DNA of 64,000 nucleotides from an uncultured Oscillospiraceae bacterium (GCA_947626265.1 CANQRM010000008.1:59335-123334), one strand, 5' to 3'; positions 30,396-40,603 are shown, counted from the first letter of the stretch. Notes: generated from the sequence alone by a model not told the origin. Program-made: numbers and translations.

Positions 30396-33168
30396 TGCGG
30401 CCGCAGCACTCTTTATATTTGAGGGGCCGGCTGCCGTCGGCCTTCCACTTGCCGCAGGGGCAGGGGTCGTTGCGGCCCGGCTTTTTGATCTTCTTGATGG
30501 GCTGGCGCTTGACGGAGCTGTCGCCGCCCACGTTGTTCACGTTGGCCTTGGCGGCGGCCTTGCGCTCGATGGTCTGCTCCTTGCGGACCCGGACGGTGAA
30601 GATGCGCCGGACCACCTCAGCCTTGATGCCGTTGATCATGGCCTCGAACATCTCGAAGCCCTCCTGCTTGTAGGCGTCCACGGGCTTGACGTTGCCGTAG
30701 GCCCTGAGGCCGATGCCTTGGCGCAGGTCGTCCATGGCGTCGATGTGGTCCATCCAGTACTCGTCCACCACCCGGAGCATGACCACCCGCTCCAGCTCCC
30801 GCATGAGGGGCGTGCCGTCGGGCATGAGGCCGAACTCCTGCTCCCGGCGGGCGTAGACCTGGTCGGCGATGGCCAGGAGCTTTTCACTCAAGGCGTCCAC
30901 CGTCAGCGCGGACAGGCCCTGCCCGGGCACGGTGATCTGGCCCTTAGTCAGGAAGGTCTGGTAGAAGGGCTCCAGGATCTCCTCCAGCTGCTCGGCGCTC
31001 TCGGGGTGGCCGGTATGGCCCAGGCCGTCGGACACGTCGGAGCGGATCACGTCCTCGATCATGTTGTGCACGTAGCCGCGGATATCCTCCCCGTCCAGCA
31101 CCTTCCGGCGCTGTTCGTAGATGATGTTCCGCTGCACGTTCATCACGTCGTCGTATTCCAGGGTGTTCTTACGGGCCTGGAAGTTCCGGCTCTCCACGGT
31201 CTTCTGGGCCTGCTCGATGGCGTTGGAGAGCATCTTGTTGTCGATGGGGGTGTCCTCGTCCAGGCCCAGGGTCTCCATCATACCCATGACCCGCTGGGAG
31301 CCGAACAGGCGCATCACATCGTCGGTCATGGCCAGGAAGAACCGGCTCTGGCCCGGGTCGCCCTGGCGGCCGGAACGGCCCCGGAGCTGGTTGTCGATGC
31401 GCCGGGCCTCGTGGCGCTCGGTGCCCAGGATGAACAGGCCCCCCGCCGCCCGGACCTGCTCGGCCTCGGCGGAGGTGACCTTCTTATGCTCGGCCTGGCG
31501 CTCGGCGAACATCTTCCGGGCGGCCAGGATGGTCTCGTCGTCGGTGTCGGCAAAGCCCGTGGCCTCGGCGATGACCTCCTCGTCGAACCCGGCCTTTTTC
31601 AGGTCCTGCCTCGCCAGGTACTCGGCGTTGCCGCCCAGCATGATATCCGTGCCGCGGCCGGCCATGTTGGTGGCGATGGTGACGGCCCCCAGCTTGCCCG
31701 CCTGGGCGACGATCTCGGCCTCCTTCTCATGGTGCTTGGCGTTCAGCACGTTGTGGGGCACGCCCTGGCGCTTTAAAAGGCCGGAGAGGTATTCGCTTTT
31801 TTCGATGCTCACCGTGCCCACCAGCACCGGCTGGCCCTTTTCATGGCACTCGATGATCTGGCGGATGATGGCCCGGTTCTTCCCCGCCTCGTTTTTGTAC
31901 ACCACGTCGGGGCTGTCGATGCGGATGACCGGCTTGTTGGTGGGCACCTCGATGATGTCCAGGTTGTAGATGGAGGTGAATTCCTCCTCCTCGGTGAGGG
32001 CGGTGCCCGTCATGCCGGAGAGCTTTTCATACAGGCGGAAGTAGTTCTGGAAGGTGATGGTGGCCAGGGTCTTGTTCTCCCGCTGGACCTCCACCCGCTC
32101 CTTGGCCTCGATGGCCTGGTGCAGGCCCTCAGAATACCGGCGGCCCAGCATGAGCCGGCCGGTGAACTCATCCACAATGATGACCTCGTTGTCCTTCACC
32201 ACGTAGTCGATGTCCCGCTTCATCACGCCGTGGGCCTTGATGGCCTGGTTGATGTGGTGGGTCAGGGTGGTATTCTCCAGGTCGGACAGGTTCTCCACGC
32301 CGAAGTACTGCTCCGCCTTGGCGATGCCGTTGGCGGTGAGGGTGGCGGTGCGGGCCTTCTCGTCCACCAGATAGTCGGCGTTCTCGTCGGCCTGCTCAAA
32401 CTCCTCCTTCTCCTCCACGGCCACCACCGTGCCCTTGCGCAGGCAGCAGACGAAGTCGTCCACCTGGCGGTACATGTCCGTGCTCTCATCTCCCTGGCCG
32501 GAGATGATGAGGGGGGTGCGGGCCTCGTCGATGAGGATGGAGTCCACCTCGTCCACGATGGCGAAGAAGTGGCCCCGCTGGACCATGTCCCGTTTATACA
32601 GGGCCATGTTGTCCCGCAGGTAGTCGAAACCCAGCTCGTTGTTGGTGCCGTAGGTGATGTCGGCGTTATAGGCCTTCTGCCGCTCCTCCCGGGTGAGGCC
32701 GTGGACGATGAGGCCCACCTCCAGCCCCAGGAAGCGGTGGACCTTGCCCATCCACTCGCTGTCGCGCCGGGCCAGGTAGTCGTTCACGGTGACGATATGC
32801 ACGCCCTTGCCCTCCAGGGCGTTCAGGTAGCTGGGCAGCACGGCCACCAGGGTCTTGCCCTCGCCGGTCTTCATCTCGGCGATGCGCCCCTGGTGCAGGA
32901 CGATGCCGCCCAGAAGCTGCACGTAGAACGGCCGCATGCCCAGCACGCGGTCCGCCGCCTCCCGCACGGTGGCGAAGGCTTCAGGAAGGATATCGTCGGT
33001 GGTCTCCCTTGCCGCCAGCCGGGCCTTGAATTCCGCGGTCTTGGCCTTCAGCTCATCGTCCGTCAGGGCCTTATATTCGTCCTCCAGGGCCACGATCTTG
33101 TCCGCCAGGGGGCGGAGCTTTTTCACCTCGCGGGATGAGTGGCTGCCGAAAATCTTGTCCAGGATCAT
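30388..33168 (-). CDS. secA: Preprotein translocase ATPase SecA
   Basis: The 926-residue motor has Walker A (M-K-T-G-E-G-K-T-L), Walker B (V-D-E-V-D-S), the helicase-like second nucleotide domain (G-T-D-I-M-L-G), the preprotein crosslinking region and a C-terminal zinc tail (C-P-C-G-K ... C-C-G). It powers export through SecYEG. The start M-I-L-D-K-I-F-G follows an AAAGG; longer frames lack signals. It is the first gene of a set with pgeF and the binding protein. Confidence 0.98.
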   Translation of the reverse strand: MILDKIFGSHSSREVKKLRPLADKIVALEDEYKALTDDELKAKTAEFKARLAARETTDDILPEAFATVREAADRVLGMRPFYVQLLGGIVLHQGRIAEMKTGEGKTLVAVLPSYLNALEGKGVHIVTVNDYLARRDSEWMGKVHRFLGLEVGLIVHGLTREERQKAYNADITYGTNNELGFDYLRDNMALYKRDMVQRGHFFAIVDEVDSILIDEARTPLIISGQGDESTDMYRQVDDFVCCLRKGTVVAVEEKEEFEQADENADYLVDEKARTATLTANGIAKAEQYFGVENLSDLENTTLTHHINQAIKAHGVMKRDIDYVVKDNEVIIVDEFTGRLMLGRRYSEGLHQAIEAKERVEVQRENKTLATITFQNYFRLYEKLSGMTGTALTEEEEFTSIYNLDIIEVPTNKPVIRIDSPDVVYKNEAGKNRAIIRQIIECHEKGQPVLVGTVSIEKSEYLSGLLKRQGVPHNVLNAKHHEKEAEIVAQAGKLGAVTIATNMAGRGTDIMLGGNAEYLARQDLKKAGFDEEVIAEATGFADTDDETILAARKMFAERQAEHKKVTSAEAEQVRAAGGLFILGTERHEARRIDNQLRGRSGRQGDPGQSRFFLAMTDDVMRLFGSQRVMGMMETLGLDEDTPIDNKMLSNAIEQAQKTVESRNFQARKNTLEYDDVMNVQRNIIYEQRRKVLDGEDIRGYVHNMIEDVIRSDVSDGLGHTGHPESAEQLEEILEPFYQTFLTKGQITVPGQGLSALTVDALSEKLLAIADQVYARREQEFGLMPDGTPLMRELERVVMLRVVDEYWMDHIDAMDDLRQGIGLRAYGNVKPVDAYKQEGFEMFEAMINGIKAEVVRRIFTVRVRKEQTIERKAAAKANVNNVGGDSSVKRQPIKKIKKPGRNDPCPCGKWKADGSRPLKYKECCGRNE

Positions 33169-33258
33169 GGATAGCGCCTTTCTCAAAGCAGCGGGCCGGG
33201 CCCGCCGCCAGATATCGTTTTTCGAAGGCCGCCGGGGCGGCCGCATACACAACACTGT

Positions 33259-33287
33259 ATTATAACACAAGCTTTACCCCTTGAAAA
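33259..33287 (-). promoter_or_regulatory. secA promoter
   Basis: TTTTCA (33287-33282), a 17-base spacer and TATAAT (33264-33259) on the minus strand lie about 90 bases before the secA start. The same TTTTCA-N17 arrangement precedes the gene at 36141-37010. Confidence 0.65.
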
Positions 33288-33295
33288 GAGGCAAA

Positions 33296-33321
33296 AAGGC
33301 GGGGCGTCTCCGTCCCGCCTT
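33296..33321 (-). terminator. Terminator of the SLH/L,D-transpeptidase gene
   Basis: Arms 33296-33306 and 33311-33321 form an 11-bp stem with one mismatch, followed on the minus strand by TTTTT. It lies 16 bases past the stop codon and directly upstream of the secA promoter. Confidence 0.8.
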
Positions 33322-33336
33322 GGATACCGCGCTGTA

Positions 33337-35880
33337 TCAGTAGTCCTTCACGCCCTCCGGGCCGTCGATGATCACGATGCAGCTGGACTTCACCCACTGC
33401 ACCACTTTCTCCATGTCCACCTCCGGGATGGCAATGCAGCCCAATGTGGGCTCATTGGAGGAGCAGTGCAGGAAGATGGCCGAGCCCTCGCCGGGCACGC
33501 GGGCGCTGTTGTAGTCCAGGGCCAGCACGTAGTTATAGGGCGCGCCCACCTCCGCCAGATGCTCCGCGTGGGTCCAATCCGGATCCACCTCATCGGCGGA
33601 TACGAACTGGTTATAATACCTGGAATCGCTGTCGTCCACCCAGTAGTGGCTGTCGTTCACCTTCGTGTAGGGGATGGCGCAGCCCGGGTCGTCCAGAATG
33701 CCGAAGGCCTTGATGAATCTGTACTGGCCCACCGGGGTCTTGTCGTCTCCCTCGGAGGCCTTGCCCACGCCCCCGGCGCCCACGAAGCCTGCCGTCTCCA
33801 GCACCTGGGACCAGACGCCGCCGCTCTTTTCATAGGCCGTGACGGAGCAGGCCGTGCCCTCCGCCGCCACGATCAGCAGCTGGTCGGTCAAAGCCGCTGC
33901 CTTCAGCTCCTTCACCCAGCTGTTTTCGGGCCTGGGCTGCCAGGTGAGCCCGGCGTCTTTAAGTCGCATGAGCATGGTGCATACCTCCGCTCTCGTGGCG
34001 AATCCCACAGGCCGCAGGGTCCCGCCGGTGTCGCCCTCCATGATGCCTCTGTCCAGGGCCCAGAGCATGCCCTTGCGGGCGTAGCTGTCCACGTCCTCGC
34101 CGTCCTCATACTCCCCCAGCCTGTCGCCGGAGACCGACGGGGAACCGGCCATGCGGTAGAGCATCACCGCCAGCTGCTCCCGGGTCACATTGCTGTCCGG
34201 GTCGAAGACGGTGGAGCTCATGCCGGTGACCACGCCCGTCCCGGCCGCCCAAGCCACCGCTTTTTTGTAGTACTCCTGGGCAAGGTCAGCGAAGGGGGCG
34301 TTCCCCGCCGGCTCCGGCGTGCCCGCCAGGCGGTGGAGCATGGTGACGGTCTGGGCCCGGCTGGCCGTGCCCTCGGGCTCGAAGGTATCCTCGGTCATGC
34401 CGGTGACGATGCCCGCCTGATGGGCCTCGACCACGCTCTTATAATACCAGTCGGCGGAGGACACGTCCGTGAAGGGGCTGTCCGAGTTCTCTTTGATCTT
34501 TATCGCAAGCCCGCCGCTGGCCGGGGCGGTCAGCTCATATATGTGATATTTGTCCTCATACCGGCCGGCGGCCCCGTCCAGGACCCCTTCCTCCGCCGTC
34601 AGGACATAGTCCTTATGGACGGCGATGCGCACCTGGCCGCCCGCCGGGACCTCCTGCTCAAAGGCGTCTTCCCATGTGCTTCCGTCCACGCTGTAGCTGA
34701 CGGCCGGGTACGCTTCCTCCTTTGGGTACCCCTCGGGTATCTCCAGGGACACCTTCACAGTGGGCATGACGGAAACGGTCACCTTGCCGTCCCAGTTTGT
34801 GTCCGACAGATACATATAGTCGTACACCTCGGTCCGTCCGGAGTCGACGGCGGCGTGGCTATCGGTCTTGCACTCCGCTGTGGCCGCGGTCAGATACCCC
34901 GCCGGCCGCCGCACCTCCACGAGGATGCGGTCGGTGAAGGTATACCCCTCGGCCAAAAGTATCCCGGCGCCCGGGGTATCCGCGCCCAGGCGGACCACGG
35001 CCTTGCCGGAGGCGTCGTCGATATCCAGGGCCACGGCCCCCTCCGTGTCGGCGGTGACGGTGACGGTCTCCGCGTCCGGGTCCACCGCGGCCAGATAGAG
35101 GGAATAGCCGGTCTGGGCGTCGGACGGGCCCAGATACTGCACAGAGCCCTCCGCCACCTTCACCCGGGCCCCCTGCTTCACGTAGACGGGGAACTGCCCG
35201 TCCTCGGGGAGATTGCGTATCTTGTTGGTATAAAGGATAAGGTCCTTTTCCGTATTATTCCCGTACTGGATGGCCGGGCGCATCACGTCCCTGTCCTCCT
35301 CGTAGACGTGGACATAGAGATGGGTGGCGTTGGCGTCCACCAGGATCTGTGCCATCCGGTAACCCGCGCTGTCAGGGGTCTGGGTGATATACCGCAGTGT
35401 GCCGCCGTCCACGGTCACGTCGTGACCGGTCCGGACCTTCAGGTTGACCACCGACCCGGAGGGCACGGTCTGGTTATCGTACATCACCATGGCGTACTTC
35501 TTCCCGCTCACCGTCCACTCCTGGATGGACCAATCCGGGTCCTCCACCCACAGGGGGATATCCCGCACCGCCGCCGGCTCCGTCTCATCCGCTGCGGCGG
35601 GAGCGTCCGTCACGACCGGCACTTCGGTCTCCGCGGGCATTTCCGTCTCCGCAGGCGCTTCGGTCACCACGGGCGGCTCTGTCTCCGCCGGCAGTTCCGT
35701 TTCGACAGGCTCCTCCGTTTCAGCCGGAGCCTCCGTCTCCGCAGGGGCTTCCGTCTCCGCGGGCAACTCCGTCTCTATAGGCGGTACCGTCTCCTCCGGC
35801 ACCCCGGCGGCATAGACCGGTCCCGCCGCGCCCAGCGTCATCAGCGCCGCCAGAAGAAGGCATATGGCTTTTCTCTTCAT
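33337..35880 (-). CDS. Exported S-layer-homology protein with L,D-transpeptidase domain
   Basis: The 847-residue protein has a signal peptide ending V-Y-A-A, then about 65 residues of Thr-Glu-Pro-Ala repeats (units E-T-E-A-P-A) likely to span the wall. A beta-rich middle region (about 90-470) follows. Three SLH modules occur near residues 480-670 (the first contains F-T-D-V and W-Y-Y-K-S-V), and a C-terminal YkuD domain ends with H-C-S-S ... T-L-G-C. The last motif replaces the usual S-H-G-C by T-L-G-C but keeps the nucleophilic cysteine. It probably anchors to secondary wall polymers and makes 3-3 peptide crosslinks or attaches proteins. Confidence 0.85.
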   Translation of the reverse strand: MKRKAICLLLAALMTLGAAGPVYAAGVPEETVPPIETELPAETEAPAETEAPAETEEPVETELPAETEPPVVTEAPAETEMPAETEVPVVTDAPAAADETEPAAVRDIPLWVEDPDWSIQEWTVSGKKYAMVMYDNQTVPSGSVVNLKVRTGHDVTVDGGTLRYITQTPDSAGYRMAQILVDANATHLYVHVYEEDRDVMRPAIQYGNNTEKDLILYTNKIRNLPEDGQFPVYVKQGARVKVAEGSVQYLGPSDAQTGYSLYLAAVDPDAETVTVTADTEGAVALDIDDASGKAVVRLGADTPGAGILLAEGYTFTDRILVEVRRPAGYLTAATAECKTDSHAAVDSGRTEVYDYMYLSDTNWDGKVTVSVMPTVKVSLEIPEGYPKEEAYPAVSYSVDGSTWEDAFEQEVPAGGQVRIAVHKDYVLTAEEGVLDGAAGRYEDKYHIYELTAPASGGLAIKIKENSDSPFTDVSSADWYYKSVVEAHQAGIVTGMTEDTFEPEGTASRAQTVTMLHRLAGTPEPAGNAPFADLAQEYYKKAVAWAAGTGVVTGMSSTVFDPDSNVTREQLAVMLYRMAGSPSVSGDRLGEYEDGEDVDSYARKGMLWALDRGIMEGDTGGTLRPVGFATRAEVCTMLMRLKDAGLTWQPRPENSWVKELKAAALTDQLLIVAAEGTACSVTAYEKSGGVWSQVLETAGFVGAGGVGKASEGDDKTPVGQYRFIKAFGILDDPGCAIPYTKVNDSHYWVDDSDSRYYNQFVSADEVDPDWTHAEHLAEVGAPYNYVLALDYNSARVPGEGSAIFLHCSSNEPTLGCIAIPEVDMEKVVQWVKSSCIVIIDGPEGVKDY

Positions 35881-35950
35881 CGGTCACCCACTCCCCTCCG
35901 GCCCCGCCGGAATGTTCTGATTATCCATTGTTTACCATAGAATTATGTCT

Positions 35951-36034
35951 ATTATAGCATGGTTTGCGGTTCCGGCGTCAGCCGGGAGCAAAACGCTATA
36001 AATCACTTTATAATGGTTACTTGTAATCATTATA
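35951..36034 (-). promoter_or_regulatory. Tandem extended -10 promoters and operator-like palindrome
   Basis: On the minus strand CATGCTATAAT occurs twice, with TATAAT at 35956-35951 and at 36034-36029. The distal copy overlaps an imperfect 11+11-bp palindrome (36010-36020 with 36023-36033) of ATAATG-GTTAC type. This looks like a regulated promoter for the wall-protein gene. Confidence 0.55.
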
Positions 36035-36098
36035 GCATGCCCCATCGGGCCATTCATCAAAAAGCGGTTACAATTTACATAATATTGCCGAAATTTTA

Positions 36099-36124
36099 TA
36101 AAAAACCGCCCCAAAAGGGGCGGT
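36099..36124 (-). terminator. Terminator of the YD-repeat-like gene
   Basis: An 8-bp stem (36105-36112 with 36117-36124, loop AAAA) is followed on the minus strand by TTTTTT, 17 bases beyond the stop codon. Confidence 0.85.
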
Positions 36125-36140
36125 CTCCTATTGCTGTGTG

Positions 36141-37010
36141 TCAGGCGGCAGGCTCGTAGGTGAACTGGATGTAGCTGCCGCCCCCGGCGTCGGCCATGGT
36201 CATGTACCCGGCCTCGTCATAGGTGAAGGCGGGCGCGCCGGTCAGGCCGAAGGAAAGGCCCGGCTGGCCGTCGCTTGCGGGGATCTCGGCATAGAAGTCG
36301 GTGCTGTTCGGTTTCAGGGCCCCATCCTGGTAGTACATGCTGTAGCGCAGCTGGAAGAACTGGTCCTCGTCGTAGCTGTACTCCCAGTAGTTGGAGGGGG
36401 CGCCGTTGGAGAAGGTGACCATGTTCGCAATGAGCCGGTCCTGGTCGTCATAAGTATACTCGTTCATGTAGGACCAGCCGTACTGGAGCATCTGGTTGTC
36501 GATGGTGGTCACCCGGTCCTTCTCGTCGTAGGTATACACCCGGCGTTGGAACTCCTCCCCGTCGGTCTTCTGCAGTATGGACGCGGGGAAGCCGTTGGGG
36601 GCGTATTCGTACTCATAGGTCGTCGTGCTGGTCACGGTCTCGCCGTCGACCAGCGCCTCGGTGACATCCTGAGCGATGTAGCCCTCAGCGTTGTAGGTGG
36701 AGGTCACCGTGGACTGCTGAGCCGCCTCGCCGGCCATATTGTAGACGTTGGTGTCCACGACCACATTGCCGTTCTCATCGTATTCGGTGACGTTGTCGAC
36801 GCTCATCTGCTCATCGGGATAGGTCACCTGGTGCCGCTGGCGCAGCCGGCCGGCGTCGTCATAGGTCATCTCCACGGTCTGGAAGAGCTTGCCGGAGTCG
36901 TATATCTCCGCCTTCACCAGCCGCACGGGGCTCTCCCCCGCCGCCAGGGCGGGAACGCACAGGACAAACGCCATGATAAGCGCCAAAACAATACTCACAG
37001 TCTTTTTCAT
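36141..37010 (-). CDS. Exported YD-repeat-like protein
   Basis: The 289-residue protein has a signal peptide (ending A-L-A-A) and many short strands of the pattern Y-D-D/E-x-G-R/N-V, as in the RHS/YD-repeat family, but without a toxin-like C-terminus. It is probably a secreted or wall-associated protein of unknown function. The start at 37010 follows AAAGAAAGGCATCAT. It has its own promoter (37051-37079) and lies between two other exported-protein genes. Confidence 0.7.
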   Translation of the reverse strand: MKKTVSIVLALIMAFVLCVPALAAGESPVRLVKAEIYDSGKLFQTVEMTYDDAGRLRQRHQVTYPDEQMSVDNVTEYDENGNVVVDTNVYNMAGEAAQQSTVTSTYNAEGYIAQDVTEALVDGETVTSTTTYEYEYAPNGFPASILQKTDGEEFQRRVYTYDEKDRVTTIDNQMLQYGWSYMNEYTYDDQDRLIANMVTFSNGAPSNYWEYSYDEDQFFQLRYSMYYQDGALKPNSTDFYAEIPASDGQPGLSFGLTGAPAFTYDEAGYMTMADAGGGSYIQFTYEPAA

Positions 37011-37050
37011 ATGATGCCTTTCTTTTGCTCTCCTGCGGGATTTCCGCAAC

Positions 37051-37079
37051 AGTATAGCACACAATTTATCATCTGAAAA
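37051..37079 (-). promoter_or_regulatory. Promoter of the YD-repeat-like gene
   Basis: TTTTCA (37079-37074), a 17-base spacer and TATACT (37056-37051) with an adjacent TGC on the minus strand match a housekeeping promoter. Confidence 0.6.
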
Positions 37080-37095
37080 GTTACAATTCCTGCCG

Positions 37096-39285
37096 TCATC
37101 GGCTCATGAAGGCATACAGCAGCTCCGCCGCCTGGGCCCGTGTGAGCGTATCCTCCGGCTTTTCCGGCGTCATGCTCAGGGCCTCGGCCATGAGCATATA
37201 CCCGTCCCGGCCGTTTTCCTCCAAAAGCGCCGCCCCGTCGCCGTACCGGCTGGCCCCCAGGAGCATTCTGATAAAGTCCGCGCCCGTCATCTCCCCGTCG
37301 GGGTCCCAGCTCTTCTCCGCCACCAGGCCCTGATACCAGGCCTGGTCCAGGAGCGCCCCGTCATCCCGGGCGGAGATGTGGCTGCCTCCGGCCCGCAAAA
37401 GGAGCACCACAGCGTCCCTGACAGTGAGGGCCATATCCGGGTGGAAGCTCTCCCCGTCAAATCCCACGCCGGCCTCGCCGAGAGCGGCGATCATCTCCGC
37501 CTGGGGCACACCCTCCAGATCATCATAGGCATATACGCCCTCGGGCTCGTCGTTGACGATGGCCTCGCCGGTGACGGCGTCCACTGCCTCCACGTCGGAG
37601 AGGTTGCCGTAGTAGTAAGCCAGACGCAGCTCCTCCACGTAGGTGTAGCCCCACATCTGATAGCTGGCGTACAGGCTGTTCTCCTCCTTGGCCAGGTCCA
37701 GGGGCCAGGCCACATAGCCCAGCGTCACGTCCAGGGCGTCTTCATAGGCCTCCAGCGCCTCCTCGGCGCTGACGGCGTCCGCCGGGCCGAAGGTCACGTC
37801 CTCCCAGGCCCGGCTGAAGCCCTCCACTGTGCCGCTGGCGGGATTCACCGTCACCCGCAGGCAGTTGACGGGGTAGAAGTAGCCCTCGTGGACCTGGGCG
37901 AAGACGATCTCCTCCTTCTCATCGTAGCCCCGGAGAGAGCACAGCGCCGTCTCCGGCGCTTCCTCCGGCGCGGCCGCCGCCAGAAATGCCTCCGCCGCGG
38001 CGGCCTGGGCCTCCCGGTCGGCTGTCACAGTGCCGTCCTCCTGCCACAGGGGGTAGTTGGTGTAGAGGCTCAAAAGCTTTCCCGTCTTGGCGTCCACGGT
38101 GACGTATTTGTAGATGGTCAGGTCCTGTCCCGCGGCCACAGCCTGGTCATAGGCAGCCTGATCGTAGCCGTAGAGCTGGTCCGCCGTCATGGGCGCGGTG
38201 TAGCGCAGGTCGGCGGTGACGCCGCCGTCCTCGCCCCCGCTCATGAAATAGGAGCACCGCTCTGCCGTGAAGCCCTCCAGCCCCAGGCCGGGCAGGGCCC
38301 GCAGCGCCTCATCCAGGGCCGTCTGGTCCAGCACATCGGCATAGTTCTCGATGGAGGAGAGCTCCACCTGGGTCAGGCCGAGACCCCCCGCCGCGGGCTC
38401 CGCCATCTCCGCGGCGCCGTCCATGGCCATGCCGTTCTCCCCCGCCGTGCCGCCCACGGCGGCATACAGTGCGTCCATATCCACCGCCCCGCCGGTCTGG
38501 GCGTCCACCACGGTCCGGGGCCCCACGGGCATGTACCGTAGCATAGCGCCGCCCTCCCCGTCGGAGACGTACCAGGCCTCCAGTGCCAGGGCGTCCGCGA
38601 GAGCCTTGGCCGCGTCAGCCTCCGCCGCCGCGGGGGTGGGGTCCGGCACGATGCCCACATAGCCCATGTAGCTGTCGGACCGGTAGAAGGACTCAAGCCC
38701 GTCGCCCCCCAGAGACAGGGAGAAGCTGATGGGGCTGGGCAGGCCGTTCAGGTCCACCGTGCCGTAGAACCGGTGGGTGCCGTCGGCGCCCAGGTACATG
38801 CGGCTGGACAAAGTCCGGCCGGCCTCTTTGCCGGTGAAGAGCTTTTCGTACCAGCCCTCCGCCTGCTTTGCCGCCTCATCGGCGCTCAGGGCCGGGAAGG
38901 CCGGGTCGAAGCCGTTGAAGAAGTCCCTTCTCTGGGCGCCGTCAGCCCAGTAGGAGACGCTGACGATCTTCCCCTCAGGGGTGACCTCACAGGTGAGCTG
39001 CCGGGCGTCGTCCGTCCAGTTGAGGCTCCACCGGGGCGTCAGGCTGTCGTTATAGTCGCTGTAAAAGCCAGTGTAGTCATCGTCCACGCCCAGGGTCTTT
39101 TTGACCTGGGCAGTGAGCTCCGCCAGGGCCGCGTCCGTGGTCACGTCCGATACCTGAGCCACCTCCGGCGCGTCCACGCCGGGGACGAGCATCCCGGTGT
39201 CGATGTCCCCCTCCGCCCCCAGGGCGGATATGCCAAGGCTCAAAACAAGGCACAGGGCCAGGAGGATGGATAAAAACCGTTTCAT
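37096..39285 (-). CDS. Large exported PepSY/YcdB-like protein
   Basis: The 729-residue product has a signal peptide ending A-L-G-A and repeats of the propeptide-like pattern found in YcdB/YcdC and PepSY proteins: Tyr-rich strands followed by V-D-A-K/Q-T-G-K/G. The last 110 residues carry SLH-like motifs (residues P-D-M-A-L-T-V-R-D-A and W-D-P-D-G-E-M-T-G-A-D-F). Family members may inhibit or assist secreted proteases. The start follows AAAGGAGCTATTTCT. It is monocistronic. Confidence 0.7.
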   Translation of the reverse strand: MKRFLSILLALCLVLSLGISALGAEGDIDTGMLVPGVDAPEVAQVSDVTTDAALAELTAQVKKTLGVDDDYTGFYSDYNDSLTPRWSLNWTDDARQLTCEVTPEGKIVSVSYWADGAQRRDFFNGFDPAFPALSADEAAKQAEGWYEKLFTGKEAGRTLSSRMYLGADGTHRFYGTVDLNGLPSPISFSLSLGGDGLESFYRSDSYMGYVGIVPDPTPAAAEADAAKALADALALEAWYVSDGEGGAMLRYMPVGPRTVVDAQTGGAVDMDALYAAVGGTAGENGMAMDGAAEMAEPAAGGLGLTQVELSSIENYADVLDQTALDEALRALPGLGLEGFTAERCSYFMSGGEDGGVTADLRYTAPMTADQLYGYDQAAYDQAVAAGQDLTIYKYVTVDAKTGKLLSLYTNYPLWQEDGTVTADREAQAAAAEAFLAAAAPEEAPETALCSLRGYDEKEEIVFAQVHEGYFYPVNCLRVTVNPASGTVEGFSRAWEDVTFGPADAVSAEEALEAYEDALDVTLGYVAWPLDLAKEENSLYASYQMWGYTYVEELRLAYYYGNLSDVEAVDAVTGEAIVNDEPEGVYAYDDLEGVPQAEMIAALGEAGVGFDGESFHPDMALTVRDAVVLLLRAGGSHISARDDGALLDQAWYQGLVAEKSWDPDGEMTGADFIRMLLGASRYGDGAALLEENGRDGYMLMAEALSMTPEKPEDTLTRAQAAELLYAFMSR

Positions 39286-39354
39286 AGAAATAGCTCCTTT
39301 CGCGTGTCGCTCTTGCCTATCCGACGTTCCGCCGGGCGAAAAGTTCCCGGTCCC

Positions 39355-39383
39355 ATTATAGCGGGGCATAACGTCAAAGGCAA
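39355..39383 (-). promoter_or_regulatory. Promoter of the PepSY/YcdB-like gene
   Basis: TTGCCT (39383-39378), a 17-base spacer and TATAAT (39360-39355) on the minus strand. It is back to back with the rplJ promoter 34 bases away. Confidence 0.6.
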
Positions 39384-39416
39384 GCGGAGACGGGCCTCTT
39401 AAAAATAAATTAATAC

Positions 39417-39445
39417 TTGACTTTGGCGGCGTATTCTGGTAATAT
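39417..39445 (+). promoter_or_regulatory. rplJL promoter
   Basis: TTGACT (39417-39422), a 17-base spacer and TAATAT (39440-39445) precede the L10 leader. It gives a leader of about 130 bases. Confidence 0.75.
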
Positions 39446-39451
39446 AACAGC

Positions 39452-39565
39452 CGTTCAAAGACAGCAGGCGGCCCTTCATGGGCGCAAGTCCCGCCGAGAA
39501 CGTCAAATAGGATCATGTGATGCTATGTGTCGTTGTCTCTTTGGACAAGGACATTTTTCTTTTTC
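39452..39565 (+). ncRNA. L10 leader with attenuator
   Basis: The leader contains the L10-leader-like core A-A-A-G-A-C-A-G-C-A-G-G-C-G-G paired with C-C-G-C-C-G-A-G-A further on, as in the Firmicute L10 autoregulatory leader. It then forms an intrinsic terminator (39528-39537 with 39544-39553, followed by TTTTTCTTTTT) just before the rplJ ribosome binding site. L10(L12)4 binding would favour termination. Confidence 0.75.
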
Positions 39566-39584
39566 AGGAGGTGAAAACCAACCA

Positions 39585-40184
39585 ATGCCCAGCAAAGCAG
39601 TATTGACCGAGAAGCAGGCCATCGTGGCGGAGCTGACCAAGCGCCTCCAGGAGGCCAAGGGCGGTCTTCTGGTGGACTACAAGGGCATCAACGTGGCGCA
39701 GGACACCGAGCTTCGCCGCGACCTTCGCTCGAAGGGCGTGGAGTACACCGTGGTGAAGAACACCCTGACCCGCCTGGCTCTGGATAACGTGGGCCTGTCC
39801 GGTCTGGACGAGCACCTGAACGGCACCACGAGCCTGGCCACCAGCGCCGAGGATCCCCTGGTCGCCATCCATGATGTGACCGAGTTCGCCGAGAAGATGA
39901 ACGACTTCTTCACCATCAAGGGCGTGTTCGTGGACGGAAAAGTCCTGACCGACGCCGAGGTGGCGGAGCTGGCTCCCATCCCCAACCGCGACGCGCTGTA
40001 TTCCAAGGTCCTTGGCACCATGCTGGCGCCCATCACGTCCCTGGCCGTGGCCCTGGGACAGGTCGTCGAGCAGGGCGGCGGCGCCCCCGCCGAGGAGGCC
40101 GCTCCCGCCGCCGAGGCTCCCGCTGAGGAAGCCGCGAGCGCACCCGCAGCCGAGGCCCCTGCCGAGGCTCCCGCCGCCGACTAA
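39585..40184 (+). CDS. rplJ: 50S ribosomal protein L10
   Basis: The 199-residue protein starts M-P-S-K-A-V-L-T-E-K and has the L10 core G-L-L-V-D-Y-K-G-I. The C-terminal 35 residues are an Ala/Pro/Glu tail longer than usual. It anchors the L7/L12 stalk and autoregulates through the leader. Neither rplK-rplA nor rpoBC flanks it, unlike the common arrangement. Confidence 0.97.
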   Translation: MPSKAVLTEKQAIVAELTKRLQEAKGGLLVDYKGINVAQDTELRRDLRSKGVEYTVVKNTLTRLALDNVGLSGLDEHLNGTTSLATSAEDPLVAIHDVTEFAEKMNDFFTIKGVFVDGKVLTDAEVAELAPIPNRDALYSKVLGTMLAPITSLAVALGQVVEQGGGAPAEEAAPAAEAPAEEAASAPAAEAPAEAPAAD

Positions 40185-40226
40185 GACGGCACACCACTTA
40201 CAAAAATAATTTGGAGGAAAATAAAA

Positions 40227-40601
40227 ATGGCTAGCGAAAAAGTTACTGCTCTGATCGAAGAGATCAAGGCTATGTCCGTTCTGGACCTGGCTGAGCTCGT
40301 ACATGAGATCGAAGACGTGTTCGGCGTCTCCGCCGCCGCTGCCGTGGCCGCTCCCGCCGCTGCCGCCGCCGGCCCCGCCGTGGAAGAGAAGACCGAGTTC
40401 GACGTCGTTATGACCGACTTCGGCGCCGAGAAGATCAAGGTCATCAAGGAAGTCCGCGCGATCACCAACCTGGGCCTGGCCGAGGCCAAGGCGAAGGTGG
40501 AGGGCATCCCCGCCGTCATCAAGGAGCAGGTCTCCAAGGAAGAGGCCGAGGAGCTGAAGAAGCGTCTCGAGGACGTGGGCGCGAAGGTCGAGCTCAAGTA
40601 A
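40227..40601 (+). CDS. rplL: 50S ribosomal protein L7/L12
   Basis: The 124-residue stalk protein has an N-terminal dimerisation domain, an Ala/Pro-rich hinge and the C-terminal factor-binding domain with K-I-K-V-I-K-E-V-R and [10 protein letters not shown]. The start follows GGAGGAAAATAAAA, 42 bases after rplJ. Confidence 0.98.
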   Translation: MASEKVTALIEEIKAMSVLDLAELVHEIEDVFGVSAAAAVAAPAAAAAGPAVEEKTEFDVVMTDFGAEKIKVIKEVRAITNLGLAEAKAKVEGIPAVIKEQVSKEEAEELKKRLEDVGAKVELK

Positions 40602-40603
40602 GT

